Assembly (NCBI GenBank): GCA_027364495.1
Contig: DAHXPE010000013.1
Location: 1-6,033 of the forward strand
From: Candidatus Heimdallarchaeota archaeon
GTDB lineage: Archaea; Asgardarchaeota; Heimdallarchaeia; Hodarchaeales; LC-3
Direction: 5' to 3'
DNA length: 6,033 bases
Shown here: positions 1 to 5,943 of the stretch, piece by piece
Layout of the letters: each line of letters starts with the position of its first letter
Position numbering within the stretch: position 1 is the stretch's first letter
Translations under genes and position numbers: made by a program
Notes under the pieces: generated by a model
The model's database searches: none
Told to the model about the DNA's origin: nothing
The model's input: only the letters and a program-made list of their open reading frames with translations

Positions 1-180
1 CAGAAGCACAGGAGGGAGGTGTTCCTGTACCTTGAGAATCCCAAGGTGGAGAAGACATCAGACAAGGCGGAACAGCATTTCTCCGTCCAGTCATGGCTGT
101 TGAAGCACCGGTTCAAGACAAAGGAGGGGTTGATAAGAACATCCTACTGGTATCACCGATACCTATCAACCGGAATGTGA
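1..180 (+). CDS. Transposase, C-terminal fragment (5' end outside window)
   Basis: The first 59 codons are open from the window edge to a TGA at 178-180. The peptide contains KTSDKAEQHFSVQSW followed by LLKHRFKTKEGLIRTSYWYH. An acidic residue in an 'n-x-x-E' setting (E24 here), followed by a Lys/Arg-rich 'K-x-R-x-K-x-x-x-G' stretch and an aromatic tail, is how many DDE-type insertion-sequence transposases end; E24 would be the third catalytic acid. That is a family-level inference from about 60 residues, and I cannot name the IS family. Base composition is near 50% G+C, much higher than the genes that follow, so this segment has a different history. I see no clear terminal inverted repeat downstream, so the right boundary of the element is not fixed and it could be intact or degenerate upstream. 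Confidence 0.7.
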   Translation, partial: QKHRREVFLYLENPKVEKTSDKAEQHFSVQSWLLKHRFKTKEGLIRTSYWYHRYLSTGM

Positions 181-452
181 CAATGTCATAGTTTAGAAAA
201 GTTTTTAAAAGTTTATCAATTACGGTCAGAAAATTCTTGAAATTAAGTTGAGATTATGAGATTAACACTAGATGAGCGGTGCATCATTTTACTTTCAAAT
301 AATCCTTTTTAGGTTATCTCTGCTGATGTACTAATGTAGAATGTCCTTGACTTTTCAAAATTCAGAATATATCTTAAATATTTCAATACCTATATTCTTG
401 GAAACGCGAAAGATTTTCATATTGATTTGATTATGGAACAAACAAAAAGTTC
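181..452. other. AT-rich spacer between transposase and glycan genes
   Basis: All frames are broken by frequent stops and no gene is supported. Near the start, two imperfect 10-bp units lie in tandem (AAAAGTTTTT at 197-206 and AAAAGTTTAT at 207-216). The right end of the insertion sequence must fall in this spacer if the element is complete, but no matching inverted repeat can be seen because its left end is outside the window. Confidence 0.5.
202..206 (+). terminator. T5 tract after transposase
   Basis: A run of five T's 22 bp after the transposase stop codon, without a strong hairpin. Oligo-T tracts alone can terminate archaeal transcription, so this is a plausible but weak terminator in AT-rich DNA. 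Confidence 0.3.
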
Positions 453-464
453 AATATAATAAAA
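453..464 (+). promoter_or_regulatory. TATA-box-like element for the 480 gene
   Basis: AATATAATAAAA is centred 20-25 bp before the TTG at 480 and has a purine-rich stretch (AAAAAG, 444-449) upstream, where a BRE would lie. The spacing fits an archaeal promoter whose transcript starts at or within a few bases of the start codon. No Shine-Dalgarno-like sequence precedes the TTG, which agrees with a leaderless message. In DNA this AT-rich the match alone is not strong. Confidence 0.5.
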
Positions 465-479
465 GCAATTGAGTAACAC

Positions 480-1535
480 TTGGATAATACTTATGTTGAT
501 GCTTCAACTGAAATTACACCAAAAATATCTGTCATAGTTCCAGTTTTTAATAGACGCGAATTCCTCATGAAAGCAATGGTTTCATTAAAAGAACAAACAT
601 TAAATAAATTATTATACGAAGTAGTAGTGATTAAAAATTTTTATGACGATTATCTTGATTTAAAAATTTCTGAATTTGGTTTTATAAACCTTTTTTCTGA
701 TGGAACAATGGGTGACAGATTAGCAAGTGCTATTTCTCAATCGAAAGGAACGATTATTTGCTTTTTGCAAGATGACGACATTTTTTTCGCAGAAAAACTT
801 GAGCTAATTTTTAATAAATTCTCAGAGAACAATGAGATTGGTTTTATTAGTAATGGATTTGAACAAATAGATCAATGGGGAAATTTGATAAAAACTAGGA
901 ATAAGATTATAAAAAGAGAATCTTTTTTCTCAAATTTAGATAAAAGAGATTTGATAACCATATCCTTTATGATTAAAAATGGATGGGATTTTAATCTTAG
1001 TTGTATGAGCGTAAAAAAATCAATTATAGAACCTTACCTTAGCGATTTAAGACAAATAGAGGGCGCCGATGATTCTTTCGTATTTTTTATATCTCTTTTT
1101 CAAGAGGGAAGTTTATATAGAATTGAAAAACCAATTACAAAATATAGATTACATAATAGTGCAACAAACAAATTTGGCAAAATTGATGTAATGCTTATGA
1201 AAAATTATTCAACTTTTAAAAGACAAGTTAAAACTTTTAAATTACTTTATAATCTTGCACCAAACAAAATATTTAAGGAAATAATTAAGAGTGGGATAAT
1301 GGAGAGAGAAATAGTAATAGAAATAGTTTCTCCCCATAAGATAAAGATAGGGTCAACGTATAGCAAAATCAAATGGTTAGTAAATCATAATCATACATCA
1401 AATATGAAATTCATCATTAAATTAATTTTTGAGACCATAATTAGCACAATTAGCAAAAAAATTGGAAAATATTCATATTATACTTATATGAAACTAAAAT
1501 TTTCAGAAAACAACAATAACGGAACTGGGAATTGA
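480..1535 (+). CDS. Family 2 glycosyltransferase (GT-A fold), atypical nucleotide site
   Basis: 351 residues; likely a cytoplasmic or membrane-associated enzyme that transfers a sugar from a nucleotide sugar to a glycan or lipid-linked acceptor. The fold opens with SVIVPVFNR (17-25), the typical GT2 first strand. The metal-binding motif is FLQDDDIF (95-102), with D98-D99-D100 as the DXD. A probable acceptor/catalytic-base segment is EGADDSFVFF (194-203), and KYRLHNSATN (221-230) matches the 'yR-x-H' loop seen after the catalytic domain in many GT2 enzymes. The second strand reads VVVIKNFYDD (48-57), where relatives normally have VVDDGS, so the usual uracil-contacting Asp is absent or displaced. 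A short hydrophobic stretch near 310-325 could anchor the protein to the membrane. The start is TTG: an in-frame TAA lies at 474-476, and no ATG, GTG or TTG occurs before the first strand. The next gene begins 60 bp downstream. Donor and acceptor cannot be read from sequence. Confidence 0.88.
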   Translation: MDNTYVDASTEITPKISVIVPVFNRREFLMKAMVSLKEQTLNKLLYEVVVIKNFYDDYLDLKISEFGFINLFSDGTMGDRLASAISQSKGTIICFLQDDDIFFAEKLELIFNKFSENNEIGFISNGFEQIDQWGNLIKTRNKIIKRESFFSNLDKRDLITISFMIKNGWDFNLSCMSVKKSIIEPYLSDLRQIEGADDSFVFFISLFQEGSLYRIEKPITKYRLHNSATNKFGKIDVMLMKNYSTFKRQVKTFKLLYNLAPNKIFKEIIKSGIMEREIVIEIVSPHKIKIGSTYSKIKWLVNHNHTSNMKFIIKLIFETIISTISKKIGKYSYYTYMKLKFSENNNNGTGN

Positions 1536-1581
1536 AATAAGGAAAAACTTAATACCACTTAGAAATGATACCAAAAGATAT

Positions 1582-1586
1582 GAGGT
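1582..1586 (+). promoter_or_regulatory. Shine-Dalgarno site deciding a TTG start
   Basis: GAGGT lies 9 bases before the TTG at 1596 and is complementary to the usual archaeal 16S 3' end. An in-frame TGA at 1581-1583 rules out a longer product. A ribosome site here, with none before the first gene, fits the archaeal pattern of leaderless first genes and SD-led internal operon genes. Confidence 0.6.
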
Positions 1587-1595
1587 CTGGCGCTC

Positions 1596-3212
1596 TTGAG
1601 TATTAAAAATTATTTCTTAGGATTCGTACTTAAATACTCCATTGAAATATTACTTTTAGTAGCCTTTTTTACATATGTTATTGTATGGTCCGATATTACA
1701 TTAATTAGGCTATATACTTTAAACGCTTTGTGGGCTGATCTTGGGCTGGCAATGGAAAGAAGTTGGTTGGTCTATAATAATAATTGGAACATAGATGGAT
1801 ATATATTTGTGCTTTTTAACTCTGGGATTTTATATTTCACTTTTCCCATTTCAATTCCGCATAATTTTCAATTATTATTAATTTTTCAAACGATTGTTAT
1901 TGGAGGGGCATGTTTTCCAATATTTGGAATTGCTAAACATTTCATAAACAATAAAATATATTCATTGATAATATCACTTACCTATCTTATGTATTTTCCA
2001 ATATCTGGTCTCAATTGGTATGATTTTCACTATCAAGCACTATTCCCAATTCTTTTTCTCTCAGGATATTATTTTTTTATAATTGATAAATTAAAAGCAT
2101 CATTTTTTATTTTATTTTTGTCAGGAACAGTAAGGTTCCCTTATTTTATCTTTGGTTTCTTATTCGGATTGATTGTTTTATTACAATGCTATTCATTTTG
2201 GAGAAACAAATCTAATTTTTCATTTAAAAAAATCAATTATGCAGTTGGACTGGTTATTGTTTCTACAATATTTCTATTAGGAGCTTTTCTTTTTAATGGA
2301 GAATATTCATATGTAAATTCGACTGTGGGATATAATAGCGAGAATCCAATATTTAGTAATTTATATACTGGAATGAAAACATTTTTACTTGTGTTTTTTC
2401 CTTTTGCATTTTTACCATTTTTGTCTAAGCGTTGGTTTATATTCTACTTACCTTATTTAGGTTTTGTAACTATAATTGGAGGATATGCGGTGGATATACC
2501 TAACGCATTTCATTATCAGTATACTGCAATGATAACTCCATTTACATTCTTAGGGCTAATCGACGTTCTTAACCAATATTTATCTATGAAAAATAAACCA
2601 AAAAAAATTATATCTCGATATTTTCGTTTCGCTATGAGCAAGACCAAAATATTAATCTTGACAGTGGTTATATTATCAACTATATCTGCTACCCTTTTTG
2701 AGCCTTATAGTCCGATAAATAAGTATACTTTTGACAATTTTTCAAATTTTGGTAATTATTCCCCTGGAAGTCCAAATGCCTACAATTATTTAAATCAAGT
2801 TATGAGTTACATCCCTCAAAACAACGCATCAGTAATAACTCAGTTCAATCTTCCAGAAATCTACCCAAGAGCACAGATTATACCATCATTTCCCAATCAA
2901 ATTTTTGTCTTGGTCGGAGGGCACTCAGCTTTATCTAGTTTTAATAATCTAACTCTTTGGGCAGTAGAGCATAATCAATATAATATAACTGTTGAAGAAC
3001 ATCATACTTGCACAAATATCAGTATACACATATATTATTTACTAGCATATTCGAAATCCCCATGGTATTATAATGATTACCCAGACAGCATGCAGAATTT
3101 TATTTATTTGATGAACGAATCAAAAGAATACGGTATAGTCGTAAATTATCATGGATTCTATCTTCTTCAATGGAAGTATTATGGCCCAGTTCTACTAAAT
3201 GATCCAAATTGA
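1596..3212 (+). CDS. DUF2079-family polytopic membrane protein, probable GT-C-like glycosyltransferase
   Basis: 538 residues. About 350 residues of strongly hydrophobic segments (roughly 15-33, 91-110, 122-138, 146-162, 168-178, 183-198, 215-232, 262-276, 281-299, 310-326 and 350-367) precede a soluble C-terminal domain of about 170 residues. Features I associate with DUF2079 are the acidic first-loop motif ADLGLAMERSW (47-57), the NWYDFHYQALFP block (140-151), the 'IPQNNASVITQ' segment (406-416) opening the soluble domain, and the closing YGIVVNYHGFYLLQ (512-525). The family has no proven reaction that I know of; its layout (acidic residue in the first outer loop, many helices, exported tail) resembles GT-C enzymes that use polyprenyl-phosphate sugars. 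Sequons at N381, N410, N451, N463, N474 and N507 support an outside location for the tail. It probably shares a transcript with the GT2 gene 60 bp upstream. The start is TTG, set by GAGGT and an upstream in-frame stop. The family call is confident; the enzymatic role is inference. Confidence 0.82.
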   Translation: MSIKNYFLGFVLKYSIEILLLVAFFTYVIVWSDITLIRLYTLNALWADLGLAMERSWLVYNNNWNIDGYIFVLFNSGILYFTFPISIPHNFQLLLIFQTIVIGGACFPIFGIAKHFINNKIYSLIISLTYLMYFPISGLNWYDFHYQALFPILFLSGYYFFIIDKLKASFFILFLSGTVRFPYFIFGFLFGLIVLLQCYSFWRNKSNFSFKKINYAVGLVIVSTIFLLGAFLFNGEYSYVNSTVGYNSENPIFSNLYTGMKTFLLVFFPFAFLPFLSKRWFIFYLPYLGFVTIIGGYAVDIPNAFHYQYTAMITPFTFLGLIDVLNQYLSMKNKPKKIISRYFRFAMSKTKILILTVVILSTISATLFEPYSPINKYTFDNFSNFGNYSPGSPNAYNYLNQVMSYIPQNNASVITQFNLPEIYPRAQIIPSFPNQIFVLVGGHSALSSFNNLTLWAVEHNQYNITVEEHHTCTNISIHIYYLLAYSKSPWYYNDYPDSMQNFIYLMNESKEYGIVVNYHGFYLLQWKYYGPVLLNDPN

Positions 3213-3229
3213 TTGAAATGTTCTGCCAA

Positions 3230-3301
3230 TTTTTTATGAGCATGAGGTGCTCTAAATTCATCAATCACCGTTGATCCTTTCCCAAAATTTTTTAACTTTT
3301 T
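3230..3301 (+). terminator. T-rich tracts ending the 480-3212 operon
   Basis: T6 at 3230-3235 lies 17 bp after the stop codon, with further tracts T6 at 3288-3293 and T5 at 3297-3301. A small hairpin (GAGCA at 3238-3242 paired with TGCTC at 3248-3252) follows the first tract. Successive oligo-T runs fit archaeal factor-assisted or intrinsic termination. Confidence 0.4.
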
Positions 3302-3321
3302 GATCAAATCTCAGATCAAAA
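3298..3321. repeat. Inverted repeat upstream of second GT2 gene
   Basis: Perfect 8-bp arms TTTTGATC (3298-3305) and GATCAAAA (3314-3321) flank an 8-bp spacer. It sits about 110 bp before the TATA-like element of the next gene and just after the T-tracts. It could be a regulator site, part of a terminator for either strand, or chance in AT-rich DNA. Confidence 0.45.
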
Positions 3322-3430
3322 TACGGTCATTTCGAAAGGTGCAATTACAACATATTTGAATACAAACAACGATTCGATTTTATTTGCGATTACGCTGAAT
3401 AAACTTTCCTTTTAGGGACACAATAAAAAA

Positions 3431-3438
3431 CTATATGA
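3431..3438 (+). promoter_or_regulatory. TATA-box-like element for the 3462 gene
   Basis: CTATATGA is centred about 27 bp before the ATG at 3462, the distance expected if transcription begins at the start codon. GAGGT at 3444-3448 also lies before the ATG, but at 13 bases it is farther than usual, so leaderless initiation is the better reading. A separate promoter fits the 249-bp gap from the preceding gene. Confidence 0.5.
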
Positions 3439-3461
3439 ATAGAGAGGTAAATCAGTGTTGA

Positions 3462-4523
3462 ATGGATCCTACTCAAAATTATGGTAAGTCAACATTTCCA
3501 TTGGTTTCTATAGTGTTGACAGTTTACAATGGGATAGCTGATGGTCTTAATGAATGCCTTGGGTCTATTTTTCAACAGTCATTTCCGAATATTCAATTAG
3601 TAATTGTTGATGATTGCAGTTCAGATGGATCGTCAAAATTATCAGAATCTGCCGTAAATTCAATTGGCGGAGAGTATATACGCCATATCGTTAATCTAGG
3701 ACTTTCAAAATCACTTAATGATGGAATAAAAGCTTCGCAGGGAGAGTATATCCTCATCTTACAACAAGATTGTTTTCTGTTAGGGGATAATTGCATACGA
3801 GATGCAATTGTACATTTGGAAAATGAGAGTGATATAGATATTTTAATTGGTAGACAGAAATATTACTTCGAAAATTTGAATTTCTACCAAAAATTTATTG
3901 AGTTTAGATTAGGGCATATTTATCTTAATACTATCTTAAAAGAACAAATAGGACTGACGGAGAATAAATGTGATTTACTCAAAAGGAAAACTATGTCTAA
4001 AATTGGTTTTTTTGATGAGAAATTACGATTGTCTGGGGAGGACCAAATTTTTTCTCATAAAGCCAATGAATTAGGATTGAAAATGATAATATCTGATTGG
4101 CCAATGTACTCAAACTCATTGTCTGGTGAAAATAGTTTTAGAAAACTTATACGTAAAGAGAAACTCTACGGTAAGTATTCTTCACCTCTTTTTTTCAGAA
4201 TATATTCTAAAAAATCTAGGGACAAAATAAGAATACATTATGTCAAGGAAAAAATCACTAATAGGTTTATGTCGATGATTATAGCCCCTCTCCTGTTGAT
4301 ATCAATTATATTTAGCCTACTTTTTACGAATATTTTTTTCTTAACACCAATATTCATTGGATTATTCATAAGAGGTTGGTTTATTATGAGAGATTTGAAA
4401 ATGATAAAAAAGACCGTGATAGATTTAAAAATAGGAATTATTCGCCCAATTTTGTTTAGTATTTTTTTAGATTTAGTCTATTCCATTTATTTTATTTATG
4501 GGATGGTGATTATTCCAAAATAA
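3462..4523 (+). CDS. Family 2 glycosyltransferase with C-terminal membrane segments
   Basis: 353 residues. The N-terminal GT-A domain shows VSIVLTVYNG (15-24), the nucleotide-binding strand VIVDDCSSDGS (48-58), NLGLSKSLNDGI (78-89), and the strand ending LILQQDCFLL (98-107), where the DXD position reads Q-Q-D103. A probable catalytic-base motif is SGEDQIF (191-197), with E193-D194. Conserved-looking RKEKLYGKYSSP (231-242) follows, then about three hydrophobic segments near 271-289, 290-306 and 326-350, so the enzyme is probably anchored in the membrane with its active site in the cytoplasm, near a lipid-linked acceptor. The start is the only ATG consistent with the domain, because an in-frame TGA at 3459-3461 directly precedes it. 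It lies downstream of, but probably separately transcribed from, the GT2/DUF2079 pair. The role in building a surface glycan is inferred from context; the sugar is unknown. Confidence 0.9.
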   Translation: MDPTQNYGKSTFPLVSIVLTVYNGIADGLNECLGSIFQQSFPNIQLVIVDDCSSDGSSKLSESAVNSIGGEYIRHIVNLGLSKSLNDGIKASQGEYILILQQDCFLLGDNCIRDAIVHLENESDIDILIGRQKYYFENLNFYQKFIEFRLGHIYLNTILKEQIGLTENKCDLLKRKTMSKIGFFDEKLRLSGEDQIFSHKANELGLKMIISDWPMYSNSLSGENSFRKLIRKEKLYGKYSSPLFFRIYSKKSRDKIRIHYVKEKITNRFMSMIIAPLLLISIIFSLLFTNIFFLTPIFIGLFIRGWFIMRDLKMIKKTVIDLKIGIIRPILFSIFLDLVYSIYFIYGMVIIPK

Positions 4524-4559
4524 TGTGTAGTTCCACTTTAGACTATATTTTAATTACAA

Positions 4560-4565
4560 TTTTTC
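4560..4565 (+). terminator. T6 tract after second GT2 gene
   Basis: Six T's begin 37 bp after the stop codon, within a broader T-rich stretch (4537-4575). A likely oligo-T terminator for the plus-strand transcript ahead of the convergent gene. Confidence 0.4.
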
Positions 4566-4592
4566 TTAATTTTAATATTCATCTGGCGTTTA

Positions 4593-4618
4593 CAAATTTT
4601 GAGAAACACAAATTTTGG
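4593..4618. repeat. Direct repeat of ACAAATTTTG
   Basis: Perfect 10-bp copies at 4593-4602 and 4609-4618, 16 bp start to start. They are AT-rich and short, so chance is possible. Confidence 0.35.
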
Positions 4619-4652
4619 ACTGGTAGAAAGTAATCAATGAGGATAAGTGGGA

Positions 4653-4748
4653 ATGACCAATAGAAACTGGCTAGGATACTACTCAATCATTAAATTTGCA
4701 AAACTGGCTATCATAGAGGGTGTAGACTCATATATACTTTTTAACTGA
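4653..4748 (+). CDS. Possible 31-residue small ORF (weak)
   Basis: An ATG frame beginning MTNRNWLGYYSIIKF and ending at a TGA at 4746-4748. GAGGA at 4639-4643 lies 9 bases before the ATG, a good Shine-Dalgarno distance. After the TGA the same frame stays open to a TAA at 4830-4832, which could mean a longer gene broken by one nonsense change. I recognise no family, signal peptide or clear membrane helix. It may be a fossil or chance; it is listed because it has the best translation signal in this spacer. Confidence 0.15.
   Translation: MTNRNWLGYYSIIKFAKLAIIEGVDSYILFN
4664..4710. repeat. Direct repeat of AAACTGGCTA
   Basis: Perfect 10-bp copies at 4664-4673 and 4701-4710, 37 bp start to start. 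They are less AT-biased than their surroundings and so less likely to be chance than the neighbouring ACAAATTTTG pair. Function unknown. Confidence 0.4.
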
Positions 4749-5019
4749 AAGACAGATTTTTCAGAATTCTTTGTGTTCATGTGTAAACCTCTGCATATTC
4801 ATCATTTCTACATAAATACTATCATGGGGTAAAAAAGGAGATTCCCGTATTTAACCTAAAAATACAAATAAATGTACAGTAAAAGGCGAAAAAAACATTA
4901 ATACGTAATTTGAAACTTTAAGAATTTTTAAGGATTATATCTTCTAAATTATTATTAAACGACCTGAGACCCAGAAGAATAAGATCGTCTATGAGAAATT
5001 AAACAATCAAAGGATCATT

Positions 5020-5024
5020 AAAAA
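5020..5024 (-). terminator. T5 tract after minus-strand glycosyltransferase
   Basis: Read on the minus strand, TTTTT begins 13 bases after the stop codon at 5038; a longer T7 follows at 4889-4895. Plausible oligo-T terminators. Confidence 0.35.
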
Positions 5025-5037
5025 TTAACCTTCTTAT

Positions 5038-5835
5038 TTAAAGATATTTAAATTTCTTATAATAAAGTTCACTAATGGGTGCAGGAATGAATCTATAGAA
5101 TCTGGAGTCTTTCAACCAAAATGCGAAGATAGAAATTGAATATGAGATCGATGTCATTACAACATTAAATTTACTTCCAAATGTGTGAGTATAACTCAAG
5201 GGTGCTTCTGTCACCTTTACATCCAATTTCCTACAGTGTAGAAAAAAAGCTGTCAAAAAAAACGCATTAGTAAACGTAATTCGATTAACAATCTTAACCG
5301 CAACTTTGGTCCTCATAATTTTATATCCACATTGAGTATCTTGAACATTTATGTTAAATAAGATTTTAAGAATAATATTAAACCCCCTACTAGCCACTCT
5401 TCTTTTAATTGGGATATAATTTCTATAATTCGAATATCGATCAAAGTTTAACACATCATTATTTTCTAATAAAGAAACATTTTTTATCATATCTCGAAGT
5501 TTGGCACTTCCATCTGCATCCATAAGTAGTGTGAATTCACCATTTGAAGAATTAATCCCTCTTTTTATTGCACCGCCCATTCCGGTTCTTCCTGTTGATC
5601 GTTTAGAAAAAACGAATGGATAATTATCATGGTATTTTCCTACAATATCATTAGTATGATCATTCCCATCAACAACAACTATGACTTCCCAAGGTAACTT
5701 ATTATCAGAAATAAAAGTACAAACTTCATTTAAAACCGAACTTATTCTATTTTCTTCATTGTATGCCGGTATTACCATAGTACACGGCTTTAAAAGAAAC
5801 GGATGGATTTGCTCGTCCGATGGAGATTCAGACAT
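5038..5835 (-). CDS. Dolichyl-phosphate hexose synthase-like GT2 (DPM1/ALG5 type)
   Basis: 265 residues from the preferred ATG. Enzymes of this group move mannose or glucose from GDP-Man or UDP-Glc to a polyprenyl (dolichyl) phosphate on the cytoplasmic face, giving the lipid sugar used by GT-C enzymes and N-glycosylation. Visible motifs are MVIPAYNEENRI (20-31), VVVDGNDHTND (53-63), GMGGAIKRGI (85-94; relatives usually have GKGGA), LLMDADGS (103-110, the metal site) and DTQCGYKIMR (166-175), which is highly characteristic of the group. A hydrophobic stretch near 223-241 may be a membrane contact. The acceptor-side block reads FTNAFFLTAFF (188-198), where relatives commonly have an acidic 'FD-x-E' pattern. 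The frame remains open upstream to an ATG at 5913 (291 residues) and a GTG at 5940 (300 residues). I prefer 5835 because the domain begins soon after it and a TATA-like octamer lies about 27 bp before it. Donor sugar is not readable. Confidence 0.88.
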   Translation of the reverse strand: MSESPSDEQIHPFLLKPCTMVIPAYNEENRISSVLNEVCTFISDNKLPWEVIVVVDGNDHTNDIVGKYHDNYPFVFSKRSTGRTGMGGAIKRGINSSNGEFTLLMDADGSAKLRDMIKNVSLLENNDVLNFDRYSNYRNYIPIKRRVASRGFNIILKILFNINVQDTQCGYKIMRTKVAVKIVNRITFTNAFFLTAFFLHCRKLDVKVTEAPLSYTHTFGSKFNVVMTSISYSISIFAFWLKDSRFYRFIPAPISELYYKKFKYL

Positions 5836-5858
5836 ATGTGAAACAGTAATATTTTTAT

Positions 5859-5866
5859 TACATAAA
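5859..5866 (-). promoter_or_regulatory. TATA-box-like element for the 5835 start
   Basis: On the minus strand the octamer TTTATGTA differs by one base from the archaeal TATA consensus TTTATATA and is centred about 27 bp before the ATG at 5835. It would give a leaderless transcript. It falls inside the frame if translation begins farther upstream. Confidence 0.45.
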
Positions 5867-5943
5867 TATTTTTGTAGATTGTATGGAGAAAAAACGTTTG
5901 TTTGATATACCATTAATTTAAAGATTTTAGGGTACACCACACT

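Larger units (their letters stand above)
4524..5037. other. 514-bp convergent spacer, no convincing gene
   Basis: This lies between the 3' ends of a plus-strand and a minus-strand glycosyltransferase. It contains T-tracts, two pairs of 10-bp direct repeats, a weak 31-codon frame (4653-4748) and several short open stretches without starts. One such stretch, at about 4948-5028, reads KRPETQKNKIVYEKL in part and might be a fossil of a lost gene. I see no tRNA, CRISPR or strong structured RNA. A decayed accessory gene is the best guess for its size. Confidence 0.5.

Noticed and set aside
197..216. Tandem AAAAGTTT units considered as an insertion-sequence end or iteron
   Set aside because: Only two imperfect copies of low complexity, and no partner repeat within the window.
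3593..3796. 67-codon open frame on the minus strand
   Set aside because: It lies wholly inside the second GT2 gene, opposite its nucleotide-binding motifs, and its translation shows no recognisable domain; a shadow of the real gene.
4835..4842. Strong Shine-Dalgarno-like AAGGAGAT
   Set aside because: No ATG, GTG or TTG follows at a usable distance, so it does not mark a gene start.
4957..4996. Less AT-rich patch considered as a tRNA or small structured RNA
   Set aside because: No cloverleaf, T-loop or acceptor pairing can be built; only a weak complementarity between its ends.
5681..5905. 74-codon open frame on the plus strand
   Set aside because: It is antisense to the N-terminal part of the DPM/ALG5-like gene, whose motifs are clear; no promoter or domain of its own.
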